Shown piece after piece: positions 1 to 8,198 of a stretch of DNA of 32,394 nucleotides. Below the pieces are notes generated by a model. The model was not told where the DNA came from and searched no databases. It saw only the letters and a list, made by a program, of their open reading frames with translations. Each line of letters begins with the position of its first letter. The stretch's first letter is position 1. The stretch spans positions 1-32,394 of the forward strand of contig DATFBY010000144.1 in the NCBI GenBank assembly GCA_035253585.1. Direction: 5' to 3'. Origin of the DNA: DATFBY01 sp035253585 (GTDB lineage: Bacteria > Gemmatimonadota > Gemmatimonadetes > Gemmatimonadales > Gemmatimonadaceae). A program made the translations under genes and the position numbers.

Positions 1-1609
1 GGATCGTGCCGCGATCCGGGAAGGGCAGCGCCTGACCGGGGGTCGGCGTCGTGCTGTGCGCCACGATCACCTCACCACACGGCGAGCCCGGCACGACGCC
101 ACCGGTGCACGTCGCCGCGAGGTACTGAGGGCGATCGCTGAAGTCGTAGACGGTGCGCTGCTGAATGATCTGGCCCGTCGGCGCGACAGTGGACGTCACA
201 CGATAAGCGATGATGTTAGGCAGCGGATACCGTGAGCGCTCGACACCGGTGCCGGCGGCCGGCGAGATGTCGACGTAGCTGATGTTCGTACCGCCCGAAT
301 TGGCGACGAGCAGCGTGTCGCCCATCGTGCCGTCGCGGTTGCGCGGCCAGGCGGCGAGCCCCCACGGACGCGAGCCCACCGGCACCGGCGTCTTGAAGGA
401 CGAGTCGGGTAGGTTGAACACCTCGACCCGATTCAACTCGATGTTCGAGAGATAGAGGCGATCGTTCCGCGGGTGATACAGTGCATCGGCGATCACGCCG
501 CCGAAGGGAAGCGGGCGCGTGACGCCGGCGACGATAGTCACCGTATCGACGCGGACGGCACCGGTCGCCAGGCGCGCCGAGTCGAGAACTCCGTTCGTGT
601 TCCGGCCGAAGGCGCGGAGGAAGAGCGTGGTCGGGAATGTCGTGGTCGGCAGGTTTAGCCTGAACGTACGCTCTTCGTTCGCGCCGTTGCCGCTGAACGT
701 GAACGAATCGCGCTGGACGATGGCTCCTGCCGCGTTCCGTAATACGTAGCCGAGGTGGCGGATCCCGTTGGGGTCGTCACCAGTGACGCGAATCGTGTCG
801 TTGGTCTCGAGTCGCGGCGAGTGGAACATGTTCACGCGCGGCGACGTATTCGTCTGCCCCGACGACTGCACGTTGATCGTCACGCCATTGCCGAGTGTGC
901 GGACGCCGACCGAATCCACGAGGAATGGAATGATCGTCATCTGCCCTGTCGGCGTGTTGTTCGCGATCAGGAGCGTGTCGAGGACGGAGGTCGAATCGCG
1001 GAGCGGACTGGTGAAGACAGTCGAGTCGGCTGACACCTGCACGCCGCTCGTCACGAAGCCCAGCGTCTTCACCTTGAGAGGCGAGCTGCCGGTGATCGAG
1101 ATGCTGATCGTGCGCCCGATGACGGCGATCGTCTGCGCGGTCGGGTTGAGGAGCACGACGTTGGCTGGACCGGCGTTGCCTGCCTGTAGGCGGAGCGTAT
1201 CGGCGCGCGCGGTGTTCCCGACGCCGTCGTTGACGGTGCCGGAAACACTGATCGGTGTGCCGGGCGGAACGTTGGCCGGCACGGTGAACGTGTAGGTTAC
1301 CGACAGCTGTGTTGCGTTGGACGTGAAGACCGTGTCAAACGCGCGCGTCACACCGCCCGTGACCCGGAGGCTCATCGACTTGAGACCGAGGTTGTCGGAG
1401 ATGTCGGCGACGACGGCAAGCTCCGAGTCGCTCGGCGCAGGCAGCGCGCGAAGGTTGATACGTGGTGCGTTACGATCCTGTGTCGGGTCGGAACCGCCGC
1501 CTGCATCGGTGCACGCGGCGATTGTCGCCACCAGCGCGGCACCCGCCACGCCGGCGAGAAGCCGGCGCGCGGTCCGCGGCAGTGGCCCGAGGGAACGTAT
1601 TGGAAGCAT
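1..1609 (-). CDS. Large secreted lipoprotein, partial (C-terminus beyond the left edge)
   Basis: The reading frame is open from an ATG at 1609 to the window edge, giving about 536 residues. The N-terminus has arginines at residues 12-16, a hydrophobic stretch, and a lipobox-like end (ATIAAC) with Cys33, so I read it as a lipoprotein anchored by that cysteine. Residues of about 45-330 are Ser/Thr-rich beta-type segments with repeated forms such as SVSGTVNDG and IRVTGDDPNG, which look like Ig-like domains. From about residue 375 the sequence resembles a beta-propeller (PRNDRLYLSNIELNRVEVFN, then GDTLLVANSGGTNISYVDI). It starts 40 nt after the pilQ stop in the same direction, so it is probably the last gene of the pilus assembly operon. 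A surface or periplasmic role linked to the pilus is inferred from position only. I recognise no named family. Confidence 0.8.
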   Translation of the reverse strand, partial: MLPIRSLGPLPRTARRLLAGVAGAALVATIAACTDAGGGSDPTQDRNAPRINLRALPAPSDSELAVVADISDNLGLKSMSLRVTGGVTRAFDTVFTSNATQLSVTYTFTVPANVPPGTPISVSGTVNDGVGNTARADTLRLQAGNAGPANVVLLNPTAQTIAVIGRTISISITGSSPLKVKTLGFVTSGVQVSADSTVFTSPLRDSTSVLDTLLIANNTPTGQMTIIPFLVDSVGVRTLGNGVTINVQSSGQTNTSPRVNMFHSPRLETNDTIRVTGDDPNGIRHLGYVLRNAAGAIVQRDSFTFSGNGANEERTFRLNLPTTTFPTTLFLRAFGRNTNGVLDSARLATGAVRVDTVTIVAGVTRPLPFGGVIADALYHPRNDRLYLSNIELNRVEVFNLPDSSFKTPVPVGSRPWGLAAWPRNRDGTMGDTLLVANSGGTNISYVDISPAAGTGVERSRYPLPNIIAYRVTSTVAPTGQIIQQRTVYDFSDRPQYLAATCTGGVVPGSPCGEVIVAHSTTPTPGQALPFPDRGTI

Positions 1610-1649
1610 GTCCGTTGTCAGCTGAGGTGAGTGGTGGCGAACTGGGCGC

Positions 1650-3608
1650 TCAACGGCTGCCGCCGGGCACGCCAAGCCGCTCGCCTTCGTCGATGATGTG
1701 AGGTGTCACGAGGATCAGCAGATCGCGCTTTTCTTCCTGCGTGCGCGTGCTGCCGAAGAGCTTGCCGACCAGTGGCAGCTCGACGAGTACCGGGATTCCG
1801 ACCTTCGACACGGTCACCTGCGTCACGGTCAGACCACCGATCACCGCCGTCTCGCCGTCAGCGACGAGCAGCTGATTGTCGGCACGCTGCTTCTGGAAAG
1901 TGAAGCCGAGGTCGGACGCCGCCGCCTGCAGATTCGAGCGCTCCGAGTGGAGCGTCATGAGGATCTGCCGGTTGTTGGTGATGTGCGGGGTGACCTGGAG
2001 AATGATACCCGTCTCCTTGAAGCTCACCGTCGCGCGCGGCTGCTGCTGTTGCCCGCCCTGTCCGGCCTGAGCCTGGGCGCCGAGATCAATCACGCGGATC
2101 GGCGTCTCTTCACCCACGAGGATCTCTGCCTTCCGATTGTCGAGCGTGACGATGCTCGGCTCCGCCTGAATGTCCGCCAGACGGACTTCCTGGAGAGCGT
2201 CGAGGAAGGCGGTCAGGGAGAACTTGCCTAACGCGGCGGAGTAGACAAGCTCCAGCGCCGGCTGCACCACGCGCTGATTGGCGTTGGCGATCGCCGACAC
2301 GGAATTGCCGCCGAGATCGATGATGTTGGTACCCTGCGGGTACGGCGTGCCGTTCAGCGCATCGTTGATGCCGTCGCCGTCCGAATCGACCGGCGCGAAC
2401 GTCGACGGATCCTGACGCTGCACGAGCTTGTTGAAGAACTGATTCTTGCTGCCGAAGTCGTAGCTGAGGCCGATGTCCTCGATGTTCGTGCGGTTGACGA
2501 AGATGATCTTCGCCTTGATCGCCACCTGCGGCGTGCGCACGTCGAGATCGCGGACGTAGTTGGTGATGTCCTGCAGACGCGAGGGGACGTCGGTGACGAT
2601 CAGCCGATTGGTCGAGCTGTCGACGGCGACATCGCCGCGCGTGGTGCACGTGGCGTTGGCTGCCGGCTGCGCGGGTGCGCCGTTGGCGGCAGGCCGCGTG
2701 CCGCAATCCTTCGAGAGAAGGCCCTTGATCGTCTCGCGCAGCGATGCGGCGCGAGCATAGTTGACTTCGATGATCTGCGTGGTCAGCGGCTCGAGCGCCT
2801 GCTGCGCCGCGATCGCTTCGTAGCTGTCGACCGTGATGATTCCGTCTTGATCTTCGCGCGCGGCCAGGCCCTGCGACTGGAGAATCGCGCGAAGCGCGAC
2901 GTCCCAGGGCTGATCGCGAACTTCAGCCGAGACCGTACCGGTGACGCCCTTGCCGACCACGATCGTGCGGCCGGAGAAGACGGCGAACGCGGAGATCACG
3001 TCGCGAATGTCCGCATCTTGATACGTGACCGTGATGCGGGGCTGCGGCGCGACAACCGGTGCGCGAGCGATGCGACCCTTGTTGGCGGTGTTACGCTGCG
3101 TGCCGACCTGGCTCGCGGCGACGTTCTGGGCGGGCGTCTCCTGGCGGTCGACCGGTGACGCCAGCTCGGGCGTGGCGTGCCACGCGGCGAAGCGAGTGGC
3201 CTCAGCGTCGATCGTGACTCGAACCGCGCCGTCCTCGCGGCGAACGCTGTACGGGTGATCGCGGTCGAGGTCGATCACGACGCGAACGACCTCTTCTTTG
3301 TATTGGGCCATGCGCACGTTCGTGATCGCGCCGCGACGCATCCTGTCGTAGAGGCGCGGAGGCATGCCCAGCGTGGCGCCGGTGACGTCGAGGACGATAC
3401 GCGCCGGACTGGCGAGCGTGAAGTCCTGCACCTCGACCGGGCCATCGACGTTGATGACGACTTCGGCGCGACCGAGCGCCGGAACGACACTGAGCGAGAT
3501 GACCTCGCCAGCAGCGCGCGGGGTCGGGCGCGAGGCCCGAGCAACGGTGACGTTCGCGCCGAGGAGCGCGAGCACCGTCACTCCCGCCAGCGTCCAGACT
3601 CGCCTCAT
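1650..3608 (-). CDS. pilQ: PilQ, type IV pilus outer-membrane secretin
   Basis: This is the outer-membrane gated channel through which the type IV pilus passes. The 652-residue product has a signal peptide (about 1-25), an AMIN domain (about 38-130, peptidoglycan-binding in known PilQ), an N0/STN-type domain (about 190-260, with VTYQDADIRDVISAF), an N1 domain with the motif EVNYARAASLRETIKGLLS, and the secretin core to the end (EILVGEETPIRV, FKETGIILQVTPHI, then VELPLVGKLFG). Length and domain order are usual for PilQ. Between N1 and the secretin pore it carries an acidic loop, D408-S-D-G-D-G-I-N-D416, that fits a thrombospondin type 3-like calcium site, and a Gln-rich linker. The start overlaps the pilP stop by 4 nt (ATGA). 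Identity is secure. Confidence 0.96.
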   Translation of the reverse strand: MRRVWTLAGVTVLALLGANVTVARASRPTPRAAGEVISLSVVPALGRAEVVINVDGPVEVQDFTLASPARIVLDVTGATLGMPPRLYDRMRRGAITNVRMAQYKEEVVRVVIDLDRDHPYSVRREDGAVRVTIDAEATRFAAWHATPELASPVDRQETPAQNVAASQVGTQRNTANKGRIARAPVVAPQPRITVTYQDADIRDVISAFAVFSGRTIVVGKGVTGTVSAEVRDQPWDVALRAILQSQGLAAREDQDGIITVDSYEAIAAQQALEPLTTQIIEVNYARAASLRETIKGLLSKDCGTRPAANGAPAQPAANATCTTRGDVAVDSSTNRLIVTDVPSRLQDITNYVRDLDVRTPQVAIKAKIIFVNRTNIEDIGLSYDFGSKNQFFNKLVQRQDPSTFAPVDSDGDGINDALNGTPYPQGTNIIDLGGNSVSAIANANQRVVQPALELVYSAALGKFSLTAFLDALQEVRLADIQAEPSIVTLDNRKAEILVGEETPIRVIDLGAQAQAGQGGQQQQPRATVSFKETGIILQVTPHITNNRQILMTLHSERSNLQAAASDLGFTFQKQRADNQLLVADGETAVIGGLTVTQVTVSKVGIPVLVELPLVGKLFGSTRTQEEKRDLLILVTPHIIDEGERLGVPGGSR

Positions 3609-4312
3609 TGCGTCCTCTCTTTTAGTGGATCACCGAGCGCCAGGACCTCCTGGCGGTTGAAGCCGAACTCATCGACCGTGAAGGTGACGCTCTTCGGCTG
3701 GATCGACGCTACTCGCATGCGGCCGAGCTCCTGCCCGACCTTGACGCGATACTGCTGCTTCGTGGACACGTCGCGGAGGATCGCGACGGACCTTCCGGTC
3801 GCGTCGTAAATCACCGTGACGAGCTTGAGATCGCTGATCATCGGGCGGAGCTCACCGCTCGTGATCAGCGACAGGAACGGGTCGCGGCGGCCACCAGTCT
3901 CGTAGGCAAACACCTCTCGACTCAGCGCGATCTCGGCGCGTCCGCCGCGCTTGGCGACGGACGTGGAGACGACCGACCGCGCGGTGTCGCGGCTCGCACG
4001 CGCATTGGCGGGGACCGCCGGAGTGCGCGTACCCTGCGCCGCACCAGCTGTCGTGCGAGCCGGCGTGTTCACACTCGACGCGCCAGCCGCGGGTGCGGCG
4101 GGCTTGGCCGGCGCATCCTGCGGAGCCTGCATCGTGTTCGTGTGCGTAGCGACTTTGCCGGCGGCGCGCTGCGCGGCTTCCTTCGGTTGCATGATCGACG
4201 GCGGACCGCTCACCTGCGCCGTCGCGGTGGACGCGGCGACGATGAGAGCGGTGCCAACGAAGGCGCACCGGAGTGCGCCGTAAGAGTGCGTGAACAGACT
4301 CAATCGATTCAT
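3605..4312 (-). CDS. pilP: PilP-like pilus alignment lipoprotein/periplasmic protein
   Basis: The product has 235 residues. It has an N-terminal signal sequence ending near ATAQ (about residue 33), a long Ala/Pro/Thr-rich low-complexity linker (about 45-120), and a compact C-terminal domain containing GGRRDPFLSL and a beta-rich segment (VTVIYDATGRSVAILRD, YRVKVGQELG). These features match PilP, which links the inner-membrane PilN/PilO complex to the secretin PilQ. No lipobox cysteine is visible after the signal sequence, unlike many proteobacterial PilP proteins, so the protein may be periplasmic rather than lipidated. Its stop overlaps the pilQ start and its own start overlaps the pilO stop, each by 4 nt. 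Confidence 0.88.
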   Translation of the reverse strand: MNRLSLFTHSYGALRCAFVGTALIVAASTATAQVSGPPSIMQPKEAAQRAAGKVATHTNTMQAPQDAPAKPAAPAAGASSVNTPARTTAGAAQGTRTPAVPANARASRDTARSVVSTSVAKRGGRAEIALSREVFAYETGGRRDPFLSLITSGELRPMISDLKLVTVIYDATGRSVAILRDVSTKQQYRVKVGQELGRMRVASIQPKSVTFTVDEFGFNRQEVLALGDPLKERTQ

Positions 4313-4935
4313 CGACCCGCTCCCGCTTTCGTGGGCGGCTCCTCGAGCGGTGCCTTCCGCGCGACGTAGGTCTGCAGTTGGAATCGCGCCTCGACCACCG
4401 ACTCATTCGGCTTCTGGTGCATCTTGGCCGCGGTCGGATTGCTCGGCTGCTGCAGCGTGAGGTTGGCGGGAAGCACGATGCGCGTGAGCGTCCCGACGTT
4501 GGTCAGGAAGACTCCGAGGTCGTGGTAGCTCCCGAGGAGCGAAATGTTGTAGCGGTACGTGTCGTAGTCGCTTCCTTCGATGATCGGCTGCGGATCGACT
4601 GAGGCGAGATCGAGCCCGACACGGCGCGCGGCGGTAGAAACCTGCTCGAGCAGCGCCGGCAGCTCGTTCCCCTGCGGAACGAGCGTGCGAATCAAGGCCA
4701 GGTTCTCCTGATACTCGGCGAGCTGCGCGCGCAGCTCGGAGACGTTGCCCTTGGCCATCTCGAGCTGTGCTTTTCGGTTCATCTCGACGAGCGCTTCGAC
4801 GCGCTCCTCGCGAAGCGCGATCTCTTCGGACTTCGGCGAGAAGATGAAGTACCAATAGGCGCCCGCACCGACGACGGCGAGGAAACCGATCAGGAAGAGA
4901 ACCTGTTCGCGCTGGCCTTTCGGAAGCAGAGCCAT
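4309..4935 (-). CDS. pilO: PilO, inner-membrane pilus alignment protein
   Basis: PilO forms the inner-membrane alignment subcomplex with PilN and PilP. I start it at ATG 4935 because a GAGGT Shine-Dalgarno sits 6 nt upstream and this puts the start 2 nt after the pilN stop. The longer in-frame start at 4992 lies inside pilN. The 208-residue product has one transmembrane segment (about 12-34), a coiled coil (about 35-75, EEIALREERVEALVEMNRKA), and a ferredoxin-like PilO domain with SLLGSYHDLGVFLTNVGTL, a family hallmark. It ends in a Pro/Ala-rich tail. The position between pilN and pilP is canonical. Confidence 0.93.
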   Translation of the reverse strand: MALLPKGQREQVLFLIGFLAVVGAGAYWYFIFSPKSEEIALREERVEALVEMNRKAQLEMAKGNVSELRAQLAEYQENLALIRTLVPQGNELPALLEQVSTAARRVGLDLASVDPQPIIEGSDYDTYRYNISLLGSYHDLGVFLTNVGTLTRIVLPANLTLQQPSNPTAAKMHQKPNESVVEARFQLQTYVARKAPLEEPPTKAGAGR

Positions 4936-4937
4936 CG

Positions 4938-5660
4938 CTACCTCACCGAGAGCGCTACGGGTTGCGTTCGAATGGCCGAGGAATCGGGCCACTGGTACCG
5001 AGCGTCGAGCTGGAACTCGGTGACTTCCTTGCCCTCGACCATGACCATGGTGGACTTGACGAGCTGTACGTTCTCGATGAACGGCGACGCTTCGAGCACT
5101 TTCATGAAGCGCGTCAGCGCCTGGATGTCGACCGTATTGCCGACGACGCGGAACAGGATATCCGGAACCGCGTTGACGCTATCGGGCTCGACCGGTGCCG
5201 CCTTCGGATCGTTAGGCGTTGTCTGAGCGGCGGCGACGATGGTGTTGGTCTGTATCATCGACGTGAGCCACGTGTAGGGCGGCATGGCGCGGCTCACTTC
5301 ATCCATGATGTGCGGCCAGACGAAGCGCTTGTTGTCGAAGCCTCGGATCATCTCGACCTGACGCACGACCGAGTCGCGCTGTGCCTGCGCCTTGCGCTTT
5401 TCGCGAATGACGGTTGCAAAGCGGATCGAATCCTGCTCGGCCTTTTGCAGCTTTTCGTTGACCGAGAGCTCCTTGGCGCGTTGCGCCCAGAAGAGTCCCG
5501 TAGTTGCTAGAAGCGAAATCGCCACGGCCGCGGCCGCGCCGATCATGTACGGATCGGTGATCTTCGAGATCGCACCCGCGAAGCTGCCGGAGAGATTGAG
5601 GCCTACACCTCGGCTCCGCGTCTTTTTCCCGGTGCCTGGGAGCAGGTTGATTTCAATCAT
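4938..5660 (-). CDS. pilN: PilN, inner-membrane pilus alignment protein
   Basis: The 240-residue product opens with MIEINLLPGT, the conserved cytoplasmic motif (INLLP) by which PilN docks into a groove on PilM. A basic segment follows, then a transmembrane helix (about 38-60), a coiled coil (about 60-105), and a periplasmic domain (about 115-230) with the PilN-type segment IQALTRFMKVLEASPFIENV. It lies 23 nt after the pilM stop. Codon use and style match its neighbours. Confidence 0.94.
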   Translation of the reverse strand: MIEINLLPGTGKKTRSRGVGLNLSGSFAGAISKITDPYMIGAAAAVAISLLATTGLFWAQRAKELSVNEKLQKAEQDSIRFATVIREKRKAQAQRDSVVRQVEMIRGFDNKRFVWPHIMDEVSRAMPPYTWLTSMIQTNTIVAAAQTTPNDPKAAPVEPDSVNAVPDILFRVVGNTVDIQALTRFMKVLEASPFIENVQLVKSTMVMVEGKEVTEFQLDARYQWPDSSAIRTQPVALSVR

Positions 5661-5683
5661 GAGAGGACGACCTTCGGGTGGGG

Positions 5684-6736
5684 TCAGGCGACCTGGCGGA
5701 GCGCCAGTCCGATCGGGAGCATGAGCAGCGGCGCAACATCGTCGATGACGAGCGAATCAAAAGCACCGTCACGTACGCTCAAGCGCTGCAACGGGTTCGC
5801 TTGCTCGACCGGAAGACGGAGCCGTGTCGCGAGCGCTTCGGTGAGACCCGGAACGCGCGCGCCACCACCGCACGTGAACACCGCCTTCATGCGATTGGAC
5901 GAACGGGAAGACGACGCGAGGAATTGCGCGGCGCGCTCGATGCCGACGGCGATCTCTTCGCCGCGGCTCTCGGTGACCGCTTGCAGATGCGGAGAGCGAT
6001 CGTAGCCCTGAAGCAGCGCATCGGCTTCTTCGGCGCTCAGACCACGCTCGCGCTGTAGATCCTCGCGAAAGCGGCGCGTGCCCACGGCGATGTCGCGCGT
6101 GAGGAGCGGGATGCCCTCGTCGAGAATGTTGATGTTGGTGACTTCGTGGCCGATGTTCACCAGGCACACGACACCGGTCATCGCGTCGGGATAGTTGAGC
6201 TCGAACGCGTTGTGCAGCGCGAACGCATCGACGTCGACGATGCCCGGCGCGACTTCGGCGTCGGTCAGCAGACGCATCTTGTTCTCGATGAGGTCGCGCT
6301 TGGCGGCGACGAGAAGCACGCTCATCTCGAGACCCTCGGCATAGGGATCGAGGATCTGGAAATCCAGCTCGACCGACTCCATGTCGAAGGGAACGTGCTG
6401 CTCCGCTTCCCAGCGAATGATCTCGCGCGCCTGCTGCTCCTTCACGCGGTCGATCTGAATTTTCTTGATGATGACGTCGCGACCGCCGACGGCGGTGACG
6501 ACTCCCCTGCCTTTCACCTTGATGCCCGCGTTCATGAGCGCCGCGCGCACGGCATCGGCGACGATCCCCGGGTCCATCACTTCACCTTCGACGATGGCAT
6601 CGGCGAGCAGTGGCGCGATTGCCACCTTCGTGAGCTCGGGCTCATTACGCCCGTGCTCGATGACGGCGACCTTGATGAGTCCCGAACCGATGTCCAAACC
6701 GATCGTCGTCTTCTTCCGCCCGAAGAGCGCCATCAT
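5684..6736 (-). CDS. pilM: PilM, actin-like ATPase of the pilus inner-membrane platform
   Basis: PilM is a cytoplasmic FtsA/actin-fold protein that binds PilN and couples the cytoplasmic side of the machine to the alignment complex. The 350-residue product has the phosphate-1 motif GLDIGSGLIKVAVIE near the N-terminus, an INILDEG-containing phosphate-2 region, and the adenosine motif FTCGGGARVPGLTEALA near the C-terminus. Length is normal. Two adjacent ATG codons (6736 and 6733) are possible starts and no strong Shine-Dalgarno decides between them. It is the first gene of the pilM-N-O-P-Q block, preceded by about 296 nt without a gene. Confidence 0.94.
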   Translation of the reverse strand: MMALFGRKKTTIGLDIGSGLIKVAVIEHGRNEPELTKVAIAPLLADAIVEGEVMDPGIVADAVRAALMNAGIKVKGRGVVTAVGGRDVIIKKIQIDRVKEQQAREIIRWEAEQHVPFDMESVELDFQILDPYAEGLEMSVLLVAAKRDLIENKMRLLTDAEVAPGIVDVDAFALHNAFELNYPDAMTGVVCLVNIGHEVTNINILDEGIPLLTRDIAVGTRRFREDLQRERGLSAEEADALLQGYDRSPHLQAVTESRGEEIAVGIERAAQFLASSSRSSNRMKAVFTCGGGARVPGLTEALATRLRLPVEQANPLQRLSVRDGAFDSLVIDDVAPLLMLPIGLALRQVA

Positions 6737-7032
6737 GTTCCGGTATGGTGGAAGGGAGATGCGAAGTGCTGCATCGCATCAACGCGAACACGCGACTCGC
6801 GGCAGGTTCGGCAGGGTGCGTTTAACACGCGCAGACCGCGCCATATCACACCGGTCGTCGGTACCTCAGACACGACTGGCGCACGCGGAAGTAACACAGG
6901 ATTTTCCACTGCTGCGACACCGTTTCTCCCTATGAAAAACACGACGGCGTGCTCTTCCGAACGAGCACGCCGTTAGGCGGCAACGCAGCGGATTCGACTG
7001 ATGCGTTTTGAGTCGCCGACAATTCGACCGAT
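6737..7032. promoter_or_regulatory. Intergenic region upstream of pilM
   Basis: This 296-nt gap holds the terminator of the second minor-pilin cassette (6934-6974) and one copy of the GTTAGGC word (6972-6978). The remaining 200 nt next to pilM should carry its promoter. I see no convincing sigma-70 hexamer pair and no TGGCAC-N5-TTGC sigma-54 site here by eye. A 69-codon minus-strand frame spans part of it but begins inside the terminator tract and is not called as a gene. Confidence 0.5.
6934..6974 (-). terminator. Rho-independent terminator after the second PilV-W-X cassette
   Basis: There is a perfect 11-bp stem, ACGGCGTGCTC (6944-6954) and GAGCACGCCGT (6963-6973), with an 8-nt loop. On the minus strand a run of five T follows the stem (GTGTTTTTC). 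It lies about 60 nt past the pilX-like stop at 7033 and so ends that transcript. The right stem arm shares its last bases with a GTTAGGC word. Confidence 0.9.
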
Positions 7033-8181
7033 CTAGAACAATTCGTTCCAGACTCGCCTGACGCCGGATGGACGTGCGCTGCCGACGAGCGCGGCGGCCA
7101 CTGCGCAGCTGGATCGCCGGATACTGGTGAGCCCTCCGAGCGTGTTGGTGGATCCTCCCCGATTCGCGACCAGCACGGCGCCGGCGAGCCGTCCTCCAGC
7201 TCCACCGGAAGAGAGTCGTCCGCGCACGATCACGGCGCCGACGAACTCCGCTCCTCCAGAGACCTCGAGGTCACCGTCGACGAGCAGCACGCCCTGCCCC
7301 CCACCGCTCGTGATATGGAGATCGCCAGGAGCATAGATGATCGGGTAGTACGCCTGACAACTTCCGTTCACCGCGGCACGCGACGCGTCGCCCCAATTGG
7401 ACGGATCGCTCGTATCGCATGCGCCGGATGCGTCGAACGACGGCGACATCCCACCAACCGCGGCGCCGGTGACGATTTTGTCGGCCTGTCCAACGAGGTC
7501 GTACCAATCCGCATCGCCGAAGCTCAAATACGTGGTGGTGTCGGCGGCGGCGGGACTGGTGGCGAGCGGAGGCGCGCCAAGCATACACGCACCCGTGGCA
7601 CAAGCCGACGCATTCACCTGCGACGAGTCGTCTGACAGAATACCGGGCGACGGCCCGGTCGTTAGGCAGGACGCGCCGGTGAACGTCGTATCGCTCCCGT
7701 CGATGGTGGCGGAGTCGGAAATGCTGACTGGACCGCGAATCGTGAGCGCTGCCAGTGTGCCGAGCCGAGGAATGCGGAGCGTGAGTATGCTCGAGAGGCG
7801 ACGGCGGGCGCGCGCCTCCTGTTCCGTGCCCGCGCGACCCTCGGACACGACGAGGAAGTCGAGCTCGTTGAGCCGAGTGATGCGAACGGTGTCGACGGCG
7901 CCATCGCCGGGAAGGAATTCGAGCGGGGGCGTGGTGTGGCCGATAGGGAGCGAGGAGAACAGTGTCGGCGTCCAATTACCCGCCGGCCGCGGCATAGCGA
8001 CCGCGTGCAGTCCCAGCTCCGCCGCGGTGAGCGCGCGCGTTTGGAGCAATGCGTTGCGGCCCAGTCGATATTCCTGCGTCGAGGCAAAGAGGATCCCGGT
8101 GATGAGGGTGCCAATGATGCAGATTGTGGCGATGGCGAGTGCGAGAGCAAAGCCACTTCGCTGGCGGGGGTGCGCGGTCAT
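7033..8181 (-). CDS. PilX/GspK-like minor pilin, second copy
   Basis: The 382-residue product begins with a short basic leader and a prepilin-like helix (SGFALALAIATICIIG). It lacks the usual Glu at position +5, as in GspK-type tip pseudopilins. The motif TRALTAAELGL follows the helix, as in PilX N-terminal domains. The C-terminal half (about 280-350) has a repetitive beta pattern (YAPGDLHITSGGGQGVLLVD, LEVSGGAEFVGAVIVRG) like a right-handed beta-helix. Several paired cysteines are conserved with the paralogue at 9629-10780, as is the aromatic end (WNELF here, WVELY there). I chose ATG 8181, with GGAG 7 nt upstream and a gap matching the paralogue. A TTG at 8202 is an alternative. Confidence 0.85.
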   Translation of the reverse strand: MTAHPRQRSGFALALAIATICIIGTLITGILFASTQEYRLGRNALLQTRALTAAELGLHAVAMPRPAGNWTPTLFSSLPIGHTTPPLEFLPGDGAVDTVRITRLNELDFLVVSEGRAGTEQEARARRRLSSILTLRIPRLGTLAALTIRGPVSISDSATIDGSDTTFTGASCLTTGPSPGILSDDSSQVNASACATGACMLGAPPLATSPAAADTTTYLSFGDADWYDLVGQADKIVTGAAVGGMSPSFDASGACDTSDPSNWGDASRAAVNGSCQAYYPIIYAPGDLHITSGGGQGVLLVDGDLEVSGGAEFVGAVIVRGRLSSGGAGGRLAGAVLVANRGGSTNTLGGLTSIRRSSCAVAAALVGSARPSGVRRVWNELF

Positions 8182-8198
8182 CAATCGTCTCCGATTGC

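Noticed and set aside
6733..6942. A 69-codon minus-strand frame ending over the pilM start
   Set aside because: It begins within the T tract of the terminator, has no ribosome-binding site, and shows no family features.
6146..6976. A 276-codon plus-strand frame over pilM
   Set aside because: Its composition is that of a shadow frame, and pilM on the minus strand is secure.
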